64,000 nt of DNA. It comes from Planoprotostelium fungivorum (lineage: Eukaryota > Evosea > Variosea > Cavosteliida > Cavosteliaceae). Below the pieces are notes generated by a model, which saw only the letters and a program-made list of their open reading frames with translations, ran no database searches and was not told the DNA's origin. Both the position numbers and the translations under genes were made by a program. The stretch spans positions 1 through 64,000 of the forward strand of contig MDYQ01000157.1 of NCBI GenBank assembly GCA_003024175.1, given 5' to 3'. Below are positions 40,201-51,285 of the stretch, piece after piece. Numbering within the stretch: the stretch's first letter is position 1; each line of letters opens with the position of its first letter.

Positions 40201-43200
40201 CAAAGTTCGTTCCGTTCACTGTCACTGTTGCTCCTCCTGTCGCTGGCTGACTGACTGCTGTTATCGTAGGTGCTGCATAGCTGAAGCTGTAGGCTGTAGA
40301 CGTCTGACCGTTCACTGTCACTGTCATGCTCTTTCTGCCTGTGCCTGCTGGCAGCTGTACGCTCAGTCCTGTGTGTGCTGTCGTCACAGCGATGTTGCTG
40401 CCGCTGCTCGATCCCACTGACACTGTGATCACGCTGGCGTCTGTGCCATAGTTGCTTCCACTGATCGTCACTACTCCTCCTGATGTCGAGAAGTCGCCGG
40501 AAACGGCAGAGATGGTAGGCAGGGCATAAGACAACAAGCCAGAGGACGTCTGTCCATTCACTGTAATGACCACTGCTACATTCGTTCCAGTACCGACAGG
40601 TGCGGTAAGACTGGCCTGAGTGTGAGGCGTCGAAATGCTGATGGCAGCTGCACTTCCCTTGACTGTTGCTGACAGTGCAGTTCCGTTACCCAGACTGCTG
40701 CCACTCACAGTGACAGCGCCACCAGATGTAGGGACGTTGGTAATGGCTGTGAAGGTAGGAGGCAGGTAGCTGTACGGGAAGGTGGTCGTCTGTCCATTGA
40801 TGTTCACGAGTACATTCTGGCTGGCTCCTCCAGTTCCAGCCGGCACGTTGTAGTTGACCAATCCATCGACCGTGATGCCAGAGGATGCTTGAGTGGTGAT
40901 ACCCTGAAGAGTAAAGCTGATCTTCGTGTTGTCCACGCCAAAGTTCGTTCCGTTCACTGTGATCTGCCCTCCTGCCGTTGTTGTGCTGCCGCTGTAGCTC
41001 GTCACTGTGGGCGCTGCGTACGACAGAGAGTAGCTGTTGCTGTTCTGTCCGGCCACAGTCACTGTCAGGGGAAGGTTGGCGCCCGTTCCGGCGGGAATGG
41101 TTACTACGGCAGATGTCTGAGTGACACTCTGTACCGTCACGGGGCTTCCATTGTACGTGGCTGTGATCGACCCAAGCTGAGCACCCAAGTTGGTACCCGT
41201 GATCGTCACACTGCCTCCAACTGTGGCGGGGAGAGTTGATACCGAGGTGATGGCAGGTGCGGCGTAGGTGAAGGGTGTTGTCACGGACTGACCGGCCACA
41301 GTGACGTTGAGAGTTTGAGCTCCCACACCAGCGGGGATCTTGACGTTGATGAGGGTGTTTGGAGTCAGAAGAGAAGTGACCAGGGCGACACCGTTCAGTG
41401 TCACGGACAGCCCACTTCCAGATCCAAAGTTGGTACCAGTGATGTTCACCGAACCACCAGCGGTAGGTGTCTGTCCGTTGGGAGGCGACAGAGATGAGAT
41501 CGTGGGAGGCTGGTAAGAGAACGAGGTAGTCCCCGTCTGGCCCAAGTACGTCACGATGAGGGCTAAGCCAGCTCCGACACCGGCTGGGACGTTGACCGTC
41601 ATCCAGTTGGCCGTCACGGTCCCAGTGGTGAGGGAAGCACCGTTGAGGGTGACTGTGGCGCCCGAGCCAAAGTAGTTACCGGTGATGTTGAGGATGCCCC
41701 CCGAGGTGGAGATGCCCGGTGAGACCTGAGTGATCTGGGGGGGAGGGACGTAAGTGAAGGTGGCGGCGTTGGTACTGTTGATGCCGTTGATGTTGACCAC
41801 AAGGGGCACGGTGTAAGGTGCAGAGCCGAAGGGAACGGTGAAGTTGATGGCAGTGGGGCTAGTGAAGGTGGGTGTGTAAGCCGTTCCACCGACGTAGACG
41901 GTAGCCGAGGTGATCGTACCGAAGACTCCACTGAGAGCCACAGGGTAAGTGGGGTAGCCACTGACCGAGTTGACTGAGGGTACGGCCGTGTAAGTGTAAA
42001 CGGTCGACTGAGTGCTCGAAGAGTTGACGATGACCGTGTAGGTACCCACAGCCGACAGCGTGGGCTTCTTGGTGGTCAGATGGGTCTGAGATGCATCTAC
42101 CGATCCGAGGGCGAGAGTGCCGGCCCAGTTGACCGTACAGTTGTAAGTGGCAGTACAGGGTCCAAAGTTGAGACCAGTGAGAACGACAGAGCCACCCGTG
42201 AGAGTCTGATCTGAGATGGAGTAGATGGAGGGGTTGGGGTACGCCACGGTGAGGGGAGTTCCGTAGACTCCATCGATGACGAAACGGATGTTGTTGACAC
42301 CCATGCCTGGGAAGTTGGTGACGGAGATGTTGGTGAAGGGGCTGATGATGGCGTAGGTTCCCGAGGCGAAGGTGGCACCGTTGAGGTACATAACGATGGA
42401 AGAGGCCTGGTTACCCCAACTGGTACCGCTGAAGTAGGCAGTGCCTCCTGCGGTGTTGACGATGTAGGAGGTCACCGTGACGGGGGCGAAGTAGACGCTG
42501 ATGATCTGAGAGGCAGTTCCCGCTAAAAAGTATTGTACCGTGAAGTTGGCCTGAGGGGGTGCGATGAAAGTGACGGCCGAACTGGGAGTGGAGACGTTAT
42601 AGGTGGCGTTGTAGACTCCAGTCTGGTTCGTGACACGGACGATCTGGCCGAAAGAGTTGTTGAAACCCAAATTGCTACCCAACAGAATCATGGGGGTTCC
42701 ATCAACTCTTTGGGAGGGACCTCCAGTCAATGCGTTACCACTGGTGGGAGACATGTTATTCACGGCCAGCAAGCCATAACTCAGCGTGGAAGTGGTCAAC
42801 ACGTTGGACTGTCAGATGATCAGAGGCCATTGGAACGAAAGAATTAGATTAAGTGGATGAAGGAAAGGGGAAACTCACCAAGAAGAGATAAGGAGTCATC
42901 TGAGTTTGGTTGAACGTCCAAGGACCGTCTCTGTACAGAATGAGAGATGTTTCAGATGATGAAGGAGAGACTGTGAAAAGAGAAAAACGATGGATACGCA
43001 CCGCTGGGCCATGGTGTGTCGATAGTTGTAAAACTGATTGGGAGTGGCAGCGTAGGACTTGAAAGTACCACCACCGGCCTGCCAAGTGACACGTCCAGAC
43101 CACGAGTTGGTGGTGTTGGGTGCCAAGGCGGGGGGACCGATGTAAGAGAAGGCCACATCGTCGACAGAGAAGGTCAGCGGAATGGTGGTGGTGGTCGACA

Positions 43201-44337
43201 TCACGTAACCCGTCATGACGATACTGAAGTTGCTCGAACTGGCTGTGTACGTAGAGAACCCGTTGGGGTCACCATTGGTATTGCTTCCGAAATAGGATGT
43301 GGCGATACCGGTCGCTACATGGAGTCAGAGCTGGTTTCTACAAAAACAAGAGGTGATCGACGCATCATGAGAAAAGGACCCAGATGATAGTTTGATAGGA
43401 TTTACCTTTCAGGCTGATGGTCGGATCACTACTGGTGGGGACTAGCTTAGCGGGGTCCATGGCTGTATTCGCGGTATCGAAGTAGGGGTTCGTTAAAACC
43501 TGTCATTCAAGTCAATGAGGACCAGATGGGGGGGTCTTACGAAGTAACGTTGACCCAGGATGGCGTAAAGTCCGGCCAAGCCATCGACGGTGACGATCAA
43601 AGGAAAGTCAAAACCGACATTAGGAGGCACAATGCAGGAGAATGAGGTGTGATTGGTGACGATGGCCAGGCCTGAGCAGGGGACACCACCGACAGTCGCA
43701 CTGAGAAGCGAAACGTTCGCTCCAAAGTTCGTTCCAGTGAATGTCATTGGGCCACCGGAAGTACCCACATTCTGGTAGAAGTTGGAGCTCAATGTGGGGG
43801 GAAGGTATCGGTATAAATAACTGGCTGAGCCTTTGGTGCAGGTAAGAACGAAGTTGTGATCTGAGCAATCGGTCAATCTCAAATGCAACATTAACCATTG
43901 AAATGATCAAGATTGCACAACCACGAGATAGATTGAATGAAGACGCATATTCTCGGTGAGAGAAGGACTTACTGATTCCGGTTCCTGCAAATATTGTAAC
44001 ATTAACCTGGGTAGTGCTTATATATTTGACTGCTGTGCTTACAGAGTCTAAACTTGATGTACATGTGCTATCGAAGTTTGTTCCTGTGACGACGATAACT
44101 CTGAATGATACGTTTAGTGCTTTTTCTTATTTCCTTCAAACTTCTCACCCTCCGCTTGTAGGGGAAGCTCCGACGGCAGAGATCGTTGTTGACTGGGATA
44201 TGGCCCCGACCAACAAGCTGAGAAGAAGAGGGAAGATGAAGCTATAATCCCGTTAGCAATGCAAAGATTCTCTCAGGTATACGATTCTATCCGAAAGACA
44301 ACAAAGAAATGAACTATACATACATGAGCTTAGCCAT
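16279..44337 (-). CDS. Giant cell-surface IPT/TIG-repeat protein (about 9,000 residues)
   Basis: A huge type I membrane protein, likely an adhesion or recognition fibre. Exon 1 (14 nt from the ATG at 44337) splices across 44242-44323 to give a signal peptide, MAKLIFIFPLLLSLLVGA. Nearly all the rest is tandem IPT/TIG immunoglobulin-like modules of about 80-87 residues, each with a T-x-GG-x-hydrophobic-x-G-x-NFG core, a PAGTG/PPGVG turn and VNGQ/VDGQ followed by YAPPT. On the order of 100 modules fit, dense in N-x-S/T sites. Around 42850-43350 is a non-IPT insert (FSVDDVAFSYIGPPAL; WSGRVTWQAGGG) that may be a GLEYA/PA14-like fold. The protein ends in one TM helix (VGGILGGLLLLWLLIIGAI) and a tail of about 12 residues, NNPAVAWYMKP. 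Introns cluster at the two ends; the central frame runs about 17 kb unbroken. The frame breaks at an N (38615), read as an assembly join. Dictyostelium Tgr adhesion proteins share the module type, not this scale. Confidence 0.87.
24301..24602 (-). repeat. IPT segment nearly identical to 26818-27119 (copy 1)
   Basis: About 302 bp matching 26818-27119 with roughly eight differences seen by eye. It encodes the module pair around VINVVGGDNSTAGGVLTL and LPTITSVTQLLPT. Neighbouring modules on either side do not match, so this is a local recent duplication or gene-conversion tract. Confidence 0.85.
26818..27119 (-). repeat. IPT segment nearly identical to 24301-24602 (copy 2)
   Basis: Second copy, offset 2517 bp (839 codons, so frame-preserving). 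Most differences from copy 1 are silent or conservative (for example TVTV versus AVGG-type changes at single codons). Confidence 0.85.
29700..41230 (-). repeat. Higher-order IPT array: 1.23-kb cassette within a 5.4-kb block
   Basis: Five module types recur in a fixed order, named here by their opening words: A (SGSTTTAGGQ/KISF), B (NVPTSGGAVTV/SSLG), C (GDFSTSGGVVTI/SNYGTD), D (QPSTGGATVTV/SAAVISV) and E (LPNTTGSTVTV). A modules begin near 40.99, 39.75, 36.45, 35.22, 33.99, 31.03 and 29.81 kb; adjacent cassettes are spaced about 1230 bp. Between cassette runs lies an eight-module segment F-M (SGCPTTGG, STSGSTAGG, SATTAGG, NNKTGG, GSTSTRGG, NTGTAGG, GSFSTVGT, SGTPSTAGG) present near 39.0-36.9 and 33.3-31.5 kb. 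Subtracting the suspect 324-bp join, the block period is about 5.4 kb. Confidence 0.82.
38291..38939. repeat. 324-bp direct duplication flanking a single N (contig join)
   Basis: 38291-38614 and 38616-38939 start with the same sequence (GCTGGAATGCTGAACACGGC) and stay alike to TGTACTCCGTTG, with one short cluster of differences near 38480-38500. A lone N at 38615 lies between them and the reading frame differs on its two sides. Best read as two overlapping contig or haplotype ends placed side by side. Confidence 0.8.
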
Positions 44338-44797
44338 CCTCCTGCTTCGTCGTCAAGTTTTTCTAAAACACCAGAGGCAACGGTTAAAGGCGGGCCAAGG
44401 CGTGACCAAATCTGAGATGTCCTGCCATCCGATAACATGAGCCCACAAAAAAACAGATCATCTGTCGATATAAGGTTACATGCAGATCCAGAGGTGCCAG
44501 TTGAGCTGCCTAAGAGTATTAATCCCACGAAAGGTGAGAAAGCATGATCTCCCACTCATGCCAAACCACAGCAACAGCAAACGGAAAACTCAACGGCTTT
44601 TGCGTCGGTTGTGTGACGAATCACTCAATCCACAGCCTATCACTTCAACCTGACCTGGGGTATCATTCCATTTTAGCCTCCTTCATCCAATAAAGCGCGC
44701 AATCCTCGAGAGAGGACACGGTCAATGGACTTCCACGCGAAAAAGCAAACACAAACACCGATCCACATGGAGACGAATAAAAGAGTCGATTCAAAGT
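44338..44797. other. Intergenic gap between tandem minus-strand genes
   Basis: 460 bp between the stop of the kinase gene and the start of the IPT giant. Short open frames exist on both strands but have no splice-compatible continuation or recognisable protein. Presumably the kinase 3' UTR plus the promoter of the giant; no clear TATA element picked out. Confidence 0.5.
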
Positions 44798-47700
44798 TTA
44801 ACCGAAATGCGTCAGGTGGGGGGACTGTTGGGGGGACAGCCCGAACCGCAGCTGCTCTTCCACCTCCCTCTGTCGGATTCTCCTCGACAGCACCAGAGCC
44901 AAGAACTTGTAGAACTTTCCTCCCATCATCGGAATCCTCTCGAATAGCCCCAGGATGTACTCTCGGTCGATGGTGTACACGTCCACGTTGTTCTCGTCCG
45001 CAATGATCGTCACCGACGCACCCTGACCCGACAGGAAGGAGATCTCTCCTGCTTCTCGTCAGCTCCTCTCTCTCTTTCTCTCGTCTCACCAAACATCTCC
45101 GGTGACGTCATCGTTCCCACGACTTCTCCACCCTCCTTCTCCACCCGGAGGACTCCGTTTCCGATCTGGTAGATCTTCCCACTGGTCTCGCCCTGAGGTA
45201 GAACCTTCATGTCCTTCATGTACGTGTTGTACTCGCTGCCCTGCAGAATGAGATCCCAGTCCTCTTGCGACAGGGTCAGCTCTTGGGCCAGCGATTCTTC
45301 CACCGATTTCGTGGGGTCCTCCACCGACCCCGACAGTTGGAGTGATCGGTTGCTGTTCTTTCGGTTGATCATGCTTCCCCTCGGTGTGTACTGATCGAGG
45401 TCGTCCGCCGAGTCTCTCAGGTCCTCCAGAGAGATGTTACCCAGCAGTGACTTACCCCCCGATATCTTCTTGATGTCGACCGCTGTGTGTGTCAGAGATG
45501 ATTCAATGTTCATTCTCAGGTGTAGAGAGGATGATTCAATGTTCATTCTCAGATGTAGAGAGGATGAAAGAAGGACACATATAAATCGAACTCACCCGAC
45601 AGTCGCTTGTACTCTGAACGGTTTCGGGTAGCGTCGTAGATGGTTTCGATGACGGAGATGATTTCATCAGAGGTGACGTTCTCGTCTGTACCCTGAAAGA
45701 GGTGAACGGTCTCTTCTTTCGAGGTGCTGTGCTCCTCGTGGATGGTGAATCGATGTTCGTCCGTCTTTTCCATTCGGGTGATGTTGCAGATGCGTATCGT
45801 GAATTTGACTTTCCTTCCAAAGATCTTTCCAAAGAATCCAATGTCTCGACGTCCTTTTCCCTCTCAGATGAATTCCTTACGTATCTGTCTCTCACCAATG
45901 AAGAGTGTTCCATGGTATCGATTTCTCTTTCCTTGTATATACAAACAATTGAATTCTGCGATGACAAATTCTGTGGTGGGGAGCTTGAATCTCTTCTGAA
46001 ACTTGAGATTCTTTCTCGCCGTCTCCTCTTTCGTTTCCGTCTGAACTGGTGGTGATGGAAATGATTCCTATTCAATCGTCACTCTTCATGATTCAATGGA
46101 TGAAAGGTATTCATCGATGACTCGAATGGATGGACATATGATTCGAACGAAAGAACTCACGATTCGTGTGATGTTGACTGTGACATCCACACCTCTGAGG
46201 CGGTCGACTTCCCTCTTGTAGGGGAGATTGACGCACCTCTCGGCCAGCATCAGGGCCACAATCTTGTAAAACTTGTCAAAGAGGATGTTGTTCGAGCGGA
46301 AGAGTTGGAACATAAATAGTCGATCGATTCTGTACAGCTCTACTTCTGTCTCTGCCACCACTCCCGCACTCAGGTTCCCCGTGTTGTCGTCTTCGTCTTC
46401 TGTCCTCCACGATTCCTCCAGGAAGGACATCTCTCCAAACACCTGTTCTCTTTCACTCTCTCCTTCTTTTCACAAACGATAGCACATCTGAACATCTGAA
46501 CCCTTCTCTCACCTTGTTTCGATCCAATCGAGCAAGAACAACCTTCTCTGACTGAGAAGCATTCATCTGCACCTCCTTCTCCACTCGAACTGTTCCCTTC
46601 TTGATGCGGTATAGACTTCGATTCCATTCCCCTGTTCCCTTTCAGCTCGATCCTCTGTAATAACGTACCTTCTTTCAGGATGGGTGTGTCCTTGGGATGC
46701 ACCACAATGTGAGCGCCTGAGAGAATCATCTTCCAGTCTTGTATGGACAAGGATCCCAACGAGGCTGGATCGATCACGGAAGACTTTCTCGCCGGTCGAT
46801 TTCCTCTGTTCCAGGTCATTCTCTCATTACGAGGGGAGGAAAAGAGATAAAAAATCATGTGGATTGAAAGAGATAAAAAATCATGTGGATTGAAAGAGAT
46901 AAAAAATCGTATGGAGGTGAGCTCTACCTGGAATAACGATTGACGAGGTGACCAAAGGTCTCGATGGAGGACACTTTCTTCAGGACCGCATTTCCCACGG
47001 AAGAGGATTTTCTCAATTTCCTGGAGGCGACGATATTGGAGGCACCCCCCGATAGCCTCTTACCACTGAGAGCCAAACCAGCAAAGGGTGAATCCAGTTC
47101 CTCTGAAGGCCTGGGAGAGTTGTTACCACTCCCACCGCTGTCTCCATCGCTGAACATTCCACGGAAAGGAAAGGCGAACTCGTTGAGGGCACCGACGGAG
47201 GTGTGGGGGATACTCGAAAACTTCTCGGCAAAGGTGTTGCTCGACTCACGATCGATGGTCACGGGCTCCGCTCGGTCAAAGTATGAAGTGTCATCATCAC
47301 TCGATAACTGTTCTGCGTTAATTCTCTCCTTGGTTGTCCACCCAACGGACGAGAATTCGAGTGGATGTTTCACCTGAGGGACGAAGGGAGGCTTGGTGGT
47401 GCCGATGGTCTCCCAAGGAATACCCTCGAAGAAGGAATGTCTCTTGATCTCCTCGATTCCTTTGGCTCCCAAACGTTCCTCCGGTTCCGTGATCAGACTG
47501 GAAGATGTCATCACAAGATATCCTACGAGATCACACTCTACAAGATGGAGATGGTTCTTGACGTGATGGTTGAGAAGAATGATGGGTTGAGTGATTCAGA
47601 GATAGATGGATGACTCACTGGGTGATGAGATTCCAAGCGGGGGAAGATATGTACAGTTCACCGTTACCGCAGTCGGGGTTCTCAAGGGTGCTCTTGTAGT

Positions 47701-49818
47701 TCATGACATTCGAGAAGACATCGTGGGGGGTATCGGCGCAGAAGGGCGGGAAACCGACCAACATCTCGAACAAGATGCAACCCAGACTCCACCAGTCACA
47801 GTCAAAGTCATATCCCTTTCCTCTCAACAGCTCCACGGCCATGTAATCAGGTGATCCCACCTGTCCCTTCAGTCAGTGTCTCCCAAAGATCGACCGACGA
47901 AGAAGAGTAAGATGAGGGCACACACCAATGAATAAGCCTTCTGTCGGATGATCTGGTACGATTTCCTTCGACTGACAGCAGAAGCGGTGAAGAGCTTAGC
48001 TGTTGGCATCTGGCCCTTGAACGGCTCACGATACGATTCCACGACACCCTTCTTGCTCAGCCCAAAATCGGCCAACTTGAGATGTCCATCTCGGTTGATG
48101 AGAAAGTTGTCTGGCTTCAGGTCTCTGTGGATGTACCCCAATCGGTGGAGGGCATCGACGGCCAGCAACATCTCCGCCATGTAGAACTGTGCGTCTCTCT
48201 CTGGCAGTGACTCTCTCTTCTCGAAGAAGGATCTCAGATCACCTCCGGGGATGAATTCCTGTGGAGGTCAGATCGATCCTCTATGGAGATTCACCATGGC
48301 AAAGAAGATGTATTCTGAGTCGACAAAGGTGTAGAGGAGGTGGACCAACCACTGACTCGATTGATCTGCCACCAATACGTCTTGCTCCGTGATGACGTGG
48401 GCGATCTGTTCGAGTCAGCTCGTTGTAGATCGGTGGACCCTCACTTGATTCTTCAACTGAAGATTCTGCTTGGATAATTTCTTCAAGGCGAGTGGTTCTT
48501 TCGTGTTGGTTTTGATGGCCAGATAGACCTCACCGTAAGCTCCCTTTCCGATTCTCTTGATCAGCTGGTAGTCAGACAGTCTCCCACACAGCCTCCGTGA
48601 TCTCAGCCACGTCGTCTCCCTGACAGCTTGTGTTCTCTTGATGTTCTCCACCTCAAAATTCGTTCGATGGGCCGATTCCACCAGCAGTTCTTCCAGTTTC
48701 AGACGCCTGTCTCGTTCAGTGGCTATTTCTCACGTTTTATTCTATTTTATTGTCTTCCGTCTCGTCTCACCTCTTCTGGCGTTGGTAGAGATAACTGAAG
48801 AATTCCCAATAGTACTCTTCGATGTAGTGTTGCATCTTTTCCACCTTCTCTCTCGTTTCCTTTAGAGGAGGCGTGTCCATGGGTGGTCTGCCCATGTCGG
48901 CTATAGACATCTGATCAGTCATCTCTTCAAGAATGGTGATAGGAGTGTCAAAGATCATGGAAAATTATCAAGAGACATACCGTCGGTGTTCCTTCTCATA
49001 CGTTCAATCAGACGTCCAGACTCTGAAAGAATGGGGCTCGGGGCAGAGTCACTGCTGGTTCTTCTGAGATTTCTTAGACTGTTACTCTCTTCCATGGAAT
49101 CAAAGTTGAGATATGGAGATCTGACTCGATCGGGGGCAGGGTTGCTGACGTAAAAAACTTCTTGTGGTTCATCTTTCGTCAACGTGTTGCTTCTTGATCT
49201 CGGTCTCTCTTCCACAGGAGGGGCTATCTCTACCTCTAACCCTGCTGTGGGTGTGACCAAGATGGGCGGGACTGGACTATTGCCAACGGGGCTGTTGCCT
49301 GTTGCAGGACTATTGAAGGCCGGTGAGATGGCTTGCGTGATGGTGATTGGTGATTCGTCAGAATTGGTCTTGAAAAGGTCTCTTGCTGATGGTAACCGAG
49401 AGGTCGTCCGTGATACTACTCTGAGAGAAGATGGCTTTCTTTCCATGATGGGGGAGTCCACAGGAGTGCCAGCAGGGGAGGCCGAAGATGATCTCGAAGG
49501 AGAGCCGCCAGAAGAGGACCCTCTACTTCCACTACTTGAACTGAGGAGACTCAAGTGCTTGACGTCGTCGAAAATCGTGCGAAGGTACCGTTCGTTCGTG
49601 ATGTAAAAGCTGTCCCCTTTCAATCCGTATCCAACAGGGGAATACGCCCTTCTCATATCTGAAGGATGCTTTGCTACCTCGAGCGCTCTCATTTTCAGAT
49701 CGTGTGCCATTTGTCGAAGTTCGCTCGTCATCCTTCCAGAGCTATAAGAGCCCGTATGTGGTCTATCGTGACTGTTCGTAAGGGGTGAATCATTGTCTGA
49801 CCCCTCCTTGTTGCTCAT
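44798..49818 (-). CDS. NDR/LATS-type AGC kinase with C-terminal cNB-GRAM-cNB region
   Basis: ATG at 49818. About 290 Ser/Pro-rich disordered residues lead to an NDR-type MOB-binding helix ([19 protein letters not shown]), then the kinase: [47 protein letters not shown], the long NDR activation insert, [11 protein letters not shown] (AVE instead of APE) and [16 protein letters not shown] Ser-rich linker follows. The tail holds a cyclic-nucleotide-binding fold ([21 protein letters not shown]), a GRAM-like domain ([36 protein letters not shown]) and a second cNB ([30 protein letters not shown]) to HLTHFG at 44798. cNB-GRAM-cNB is the C-terminal order of Dictyostelium GbpC/GbpD. Caveat: the kinase frame reaches TAG at 46924. 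Fusion needs a 119-nt intron (GTAGAG...GAACAG) that restores frame; otherwise these are two genes, 46924-49818 and 44798-46819 (ATG 46819). Confidence 0.68.
45497..45565. repeat. 33-nt tandem duplication between GRAM and second cNB exons
   Basis: Two copies of a 33-nt unit (GATGATTCAATGTTCATTCT..., one substitution) in non-coding sequence separating the GRAM and second cNB coding parts. Confidence 0.8.
46841..46912. repeat. 26-nt tandem repeat, about 2.8 copies
   Basis: Unit AAAGAGATAAAAAATCATGT-GGATTG at 46841, 46867 and 46893, filling the putative intron (or intergenic gap) that separates kinase and cNB-GRAM-cNB coding regions. Confidence 0.8.
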
Positions 49819-50090
49819 CTCCCATCCGTTTTGATGTGATCTCTGCTCGCAAAAACCCGATTTCGGAGAAATATCCAGATGTGATTGTGCTTTTCTCTCC
49901 TCTCTCCCATTACTCTCCTTTTCATCCTCCCTTCCTCAACATCGAACATTACTTATCCTCTCTTTATTAGAATCTCTCAGAGAGTGTTTCAGCTGAGGAA
50001 TTACTTCGACAAATGGGCTAAATTGAAATCGTGGAAGGCGCTTTGTAATTCCAGCAGAATCATGAGATCAGATCACATTTCGAAACCTCG

Positions 50091-51285
50091 ATGTCAAGTG
50101 AGACGCACTCCACGAATAACGTCCATTTACCATTCTAGTTCGAGGACTGATTAGGAAAGCAACCGCAGCGGCCACCGCCTACAGTGTGGTCGCAGGGTAT
50201 TTCTTCTATAAAGGCTTCCCAGATGTCAGTATTTCACCAACAGGTGAATCACATGATGAGACATCCAAAGTTTGATTTCGTGTTCTATAGGGCGATGGCG
50301 TCTCATCACCACACCAGAACATGTGGAGAAGCAGAGAGCTGATGTGTTTTGGGAGAGGTATGAAATCTGATCATACCATCGATTCACCCTAATCTGTGAG
50401 AAGATTGATGGAGAAAGAGGGAGTGGCTGTTCTACCAGACCATACGCACGTGAGTTCACTCCCGCCACAGATCTCGATCCCATCTCGACACTGTACCGAT
50501 TTCATGAAAAGGAAACGAAGGCCGTCAGACAGGTCGGAGAGAAGTTGGTCAGCTCGAGCAATGTCAATTCTCTACAAAGATTGAACTGGAGGTGGACAGT
50601 TGTAGATTCGAGTACCGCCATGGCATTCCTGCTCCCCAGTGAGTCTCATCATCATGGAGAAACCCCTGGAATGTAACGAATGCAGACGGGAGAGCTTACT
50701 TCACCACTGGCTTCTTGAGTCGATTAGATAATGAGCATCATCTGGCCACTGTCATCTCGCATGAGATGTCACACTTGTACGCCAGACACCACGCAGAGAG
50801 GACTGGCTTCCGTCCGAGGTGGGAGAATGCACGAGGAGTCAACTGATGGATGGGCAGGATGTCAGCATTGTGGGACATGATGAACAGTCTCCCACTCAGC
50901 GTGGCTCTGATACCACCGGTGAGAAGAGAGAGAGACGATGGCTGACCCATTCAGTTCTTCATGAAATCGAGGATGAAGCCGTACAGTCGAGTGATGGAAG
51001 AAGAGGCAGATCAGATCAGGTGAAGAAGAGATGGAGGTGGTGGTGTGATGATGTGTAGTCTGGTGTTCATGCAGAGAGCCGGGTATCGAGTTTGGAACTG
51101 CTCTCACGATTGGAGCAAATTGGAGAGACAACAGCAGTACGGGTTCAGAATGGAGTATTTAGAGAAGCATCCTCTGTACCAAGACAGACTGTCCAAGTTT
51201 GATCAGTCCAAGTTTCTACAGGTAAGAGGATGGAAAGTGATTCTTTGTTCATTCGCCTCAGCCACCAGAGAATTCCAGTCAATAA
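50091..51285 (+). CDS. M48-family zinc metallopeptidase, OMA1-like
   Basis: A membrane-associated metalloprotease of the type that performs mitochondrial inner-membrane quality control. The ATG at 50091 followed by a short intron gives MSIRGLIRKATAAATAYSVV, a basic/hydrophobic leader with a TM-like stretch suited to mitochondrial targeting. Then comes GRWRLITTPEHVEKQRADVF, LNWRWTVVDSSTAMAFLLP, NGRAYFTTGFLSRL and the catalytic HEMSHLYARHH (HExxH). MEEEADQ supplies the third zinc ligand Glu in a later exon. The C-terminal region has tetratrico-like HPLYQDRLSKFDQ and ends about LQPPENSSQ. Joins near 50350-50480 are unresolved because two frames are plausible there. OMA1 is the closest family by motif order; another M48C member is possible. 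Confidence 0.78.

Noticed and set aside
29700-41230. Repeat array as satellite DNA or CRISPR-like array
   Set aside because: The period is a whole number of codons, the frame is open for about 17 kb and each unit encodes an IPT fold; there are no short identical repeats with unique spacers.
16279-44337. Bacterial contamination or recent bacterial transfer of the IPT gene
   Set aside because: IPT arrays do occur in bacteria, but introns with the local GTGAG/CAG style interrupt both ends of this gene, so it is a resident eukaryotic gene.
44253-44555. Minus-strand open frame of about 100 codons before the IPT giant
   Set aside because: It overlaps exon 1 and intron 1 of the giant in another frame and has a low-complexity, non-conserved look; the spliced signal peptide explains the region better.
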